Below the pieces are notes generated by a model. That model saw only the letters and a program-made list of their open reading frames with translations. It did not search any database and had not been told where the DNA came from. Source: a virus. Taken from it: 23,544 nucleotides of DNA. The translations under genes and the position numbers were made by a program. How positions within the stretch are numbered: position 1 is the first letter of the stretch; every line of letters begins with the position of its first letter. Shown piece by piece: positions 22,424-23,544 of the stretch. The stretch is from IMG/VR virus record IMGVR_UViG_3300027770_000261, positions 1-23,544 of that record; one strand, given 5' to 3'.

Positions 22424-22424
22424 C

Positions 22425-22850
22425 CTAATTAAATAGGCTTAATAGTTTATTGAAGTCTTTTGTTATTAGAAATACTATTACAATGGCAGCACCTAATAAT
22501 ATCCATCTGGCCTTTTCAAGCATACTAACTCTACTGCCTATATCATTTCGTAATGCTTTGATTTCTATGAGTAAACGTCTTTCAACTTGACTAATTTCTC
22601 TTTGTAATTCTCTATAGACACTGTCGATTTCTTCAGCTCTATCTTTTATCTTTTCAAATATAATTTCGTCTGTTTTTTCTTGTCTTTCAATTTTTTCTTC
22701 GTGTACGGCCAACATAGACTTAATACAAGATGACACGTCAGCAAGTTTCTCAATAGCCATATCTAAACGGTTATTGATGCTGCTAACGTTTTCAAGGTCT
22801 TTTTTAATACCTTCTAACTCTACTCTTATATCTAAGTTGTCGTTGTCCAT
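22425..22850 (-). CDS. coiled-coil protein with C-terminal membrane anchor
   Basis: A 141-residue protein. Residues 1-112 are a long charged coiled coil (for example NNRLDMAIEKLADV, EEKIERQEKTDEIIFEKI, LQREISQVERRLLIEIKALR), and residues about 115-131 (WILLGAAIVIVFLI) form one membrane span. The topology is N-in, anchored by its tail. Such proteins are seen in marine T4-like phages without a function assigned; candidates are lysis control or membrane attachment of replication. Only a weak purine-rich stretch precedes the ATG. Confidence 0.68.
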   Translation of the reverse strand: MDNDNLDIRVELEGIKKDLENVSSINNRLDMAIEKLADVSSCIKSMLAVHEEKIERQEKTDEIIFEKIKDRAEEIDSVYRELQREISQVERRLLIEIKALRNDIGSRVSMLEKARWILLGAAIVIVFLITKDFNKLLSLFN

Positions 22851-22898
22851 ACTTGTTCTATCTCTCTAAGAGATGTTTTTTAATCAGCAATTTAAAAA

Positions 22899-23045
22899 TT
22901 ACTTTGGTACGCTAGGCGTAGTTATGTATTTTTTGCTGTTACTTATATTTATGTTAATTAGCTCGTCTATATGTGCCCATTGGGCGCCTATCAAAATACT
23001 CAAAATAAAAAATATAACGGTTATTATTTTGTAAACTTTTGGCAT
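22899..23045 (-). CDS. 48-residue single-span membrane protein
   Basis: Short ORF with a hydrophobic segment at about 5-22 followed by a polar Asn/Ser/Lys tail. The nearest strong Shine-Dalgarno sequence (AAAGGAG) is about 20 bases upstream of this ATG and 12 bases upstream of another ATG at 23054, which opens a 34-residue, less protein-like frame. I prefer the membrane ORF on composition, but the ribosome site makes the start unclear. Function unknown. Confidence 0.45.
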   Translation of the reverse strand: MPKVYKIITVIFFILSILIGAQWAHIDELININISNSKKYITTPSVPK

Positions 23046-23078
23046 AATTGGAATACATTTGTACTCTTTTCTCCTTTG

Positions 23079-23141
23079 TTATTCTTTTATTATAATATAC
23101 CCGGCGACAACAATGATTATTACGGAAATTAAAATTTCCAT
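23079..23141 (-). CDS. 20-residue hydrophobic peptide
   Basis: Tiny ORF with an AAAAAAGG ribosome site 5 bases before the ATG. Nearly all residues between 3 and 18 are hydrophobic (Ile/Val), flanked by Glu at each end: a minimal membrane peptide. Its stop leads straight into the AAAGGAG of the following ORF, consistent with translational coupling. Could be a toxin-like or regulatory peptide; no family can be named. Confidence 0.4.
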   Translation of the reverse strand: MEILISVIIIVVAGYIIIKE

Positions 23142-23171
23142 ATTGCCTTTTTTGTTATGTTAGATTGTTTA

Positions 23172-23384
23172 CTACGCTACTTTAGTAAATAGTTGTTGAT
23201 TGTGCATAAGTCGTAGTCTTTCCATTTTCCATAGTTTGGTTAATGTTCGTCTTTTTCTTCTCTCTTTTTGTTTTCTTATCTGTATCCAGTTTAAATTTAA
23301 TAAGTATAATTTAAGTTTCTTTTCATTTCTAATTTGTCTTTTTGCTATCTTTCGTAACTTTCTTACTTGTAGTAGGGTTAACAT
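23172..23384 (-). CDS. very basic 70-residue protein overlapping the cyclase gene
   Basis: A 70-residue protein with about a third Lys/Arg and no acidic patch; helical with leucines. The ATG at 23384 has an excellent ribosome site (AAAGGA, 5 bases before), and the first 56 bases lie inside the 3' end of the cyclase gene in another frame. Basic composition suggests nucleic-acid or membrane binding. The Shine-Dalgarno site favours a real gene; the AT-rich composition can generate Lys-rich frames by chance, so some doubt remains. Confidence 0.55.
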   Translation of the reverse strand: MLTLLQVRKLRKIAKRQIRNEKKLKLYLLNLNWIQIRKQKERRKRRTLTKLWKMERLRLMHNQQLFTKVA

Positions 23385-23544
23385 TGTTATCCTTTACTGT
23401 GTAGATTGATACCATATTTGATTTGCCTTTTACTTGTACATCATCTAATTTAGAAAAGTTGAATTGATTTGAAATGTCTTTATAAGTATCTTCGCCAACT
23501 ACTAATGTAGCATCATAGTTTTTACTCACGCCTTCTAATCTACT
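23329..23544 (-). CDS. class III nucleotide cyclase, C-terminal part, cut by window edge
   Basis: The frame is open to the right edge, so only the last 71 residues are visible; the GTG at 23529 is an internal Val codon, not a start. The visible residues begin SRLEGVSKNYDATLVVGEDTY, then FNFSKLDDVQVKGKSNMVSIYTV. This is the end of the catalytic domain of class III adenylyl/guanylyl cyclases: the Arg in (N-x-x-x)-R-L, the I-x-V-x-E-x-x-Y strand and the V-K-G-K-x-x-x-V-x-x-Y/V end. A polar Ser/Lys/Thr tail follows. It would make cAMP or cGMP, but the specificity residues lie upstream of the window. Confidence 0.8.
   Translation of the reverse strand, partial: SRLEGVSKNYDATLVVGEDTYKDISNQFNFSKLDDVQVKGKSNMVSIYTVKDNNVNPTTSKKVTKDSKKTN

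Noticed and set aside
22950-23054. 34-codon ORF from ATG at 23054 (better ribosome spacing than the ORF at 23045)
   Set aside because: Its translation is polar and aromatic without any pattern, and it ends early; the membrane ORF in the other frame looks more like a protein. The choice remains uncertain.
1-23544. tRNA genes, CRISPR arrays, insertion sequences and attachment sites
   Set aside because: I looked for tRNA cloverleaf ends, regular direct repeats and transposase motifs and saw none.

Overview
The window looks like part of the genome of an AT-rich, T4-like marine myovirus. Every gene I can support lies on the minus strand, so transcription runs from the right end to the left. Genes are tightly packed: many stops and starts share four bases (ATGA, GTGA) or one base (TAATG). 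A gp61-type primase, a class Ia ribonucleotide reductase pair with glutaredoxin, a T4 RNase H-type flap nuclease and a RuvC-like nuclease form the usual nucleotide-metabolism and replication set of marine T4-like phages. Low GC, alphaproteobacterial-style lipoproteins (17-kDa surface-antigen type, LPP20 type) and a Bax-like lysin suggest a SAR11-like or other alphaproteobacterial host. The host is inference; there is no tRNA, integrase or attachment site to support it.

Layout in transcription order (right to left). 23544-22425: the C-terminal end of a class III nucleotide cyclase, a very basic overlapping ORF, small membrane peptides and a membrane-anchored coiled-coil protein. 22424-17273: a consensus promoter, then primase, nrdA, nrdB, a zinc-ribbon microprotein and a RuvC-like nuclease. 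17272-9288: a glycan cassette with a ParB-like protein, a CDP-paratose 2-epimerase-like SDR, a glutamine-dependent asparagine synthetase, four GT-A-like glycosyltransferases, a cupin and a tandem pair of paralogous proteins. 9287-5004: two small operons of short hypothetical, membrane and lipoprotein genes. 5002-2350: glutaredoxin, a conserved hypothetical gene, a putative winged-helix DNA-binding protein with a strong terminator, RNase H and a conserved phage protein. 2349-1: another promoter, then a SprT-like metalloprotein, a Bax-like glucosaminidase with an N-terminal membrane anchor, and small membrane proteins.

Three features stand out. First, the tetranucleotide CATG appears to be absent from the whole window, and synonymous codon choice (CAC before G) shows how it is avoided. 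Second, three promoters, at about 2.2, 7.5 and 9.2 kb, share a 16-base upstream box at exactly the same distance from the -10 element; two of them also carry a dyad next to the box. This suggests a phage regulon for the small-protein operons. Third, the phage appears to encode a nucleotide cyclase, host-like lipoproteins and a surface-glycan pathway, which together suggest remodelling of host signalling and of the cell envelope. Nine short genes under 60 codons are added here from reading the minus strand; several are single-span membrane peptides.
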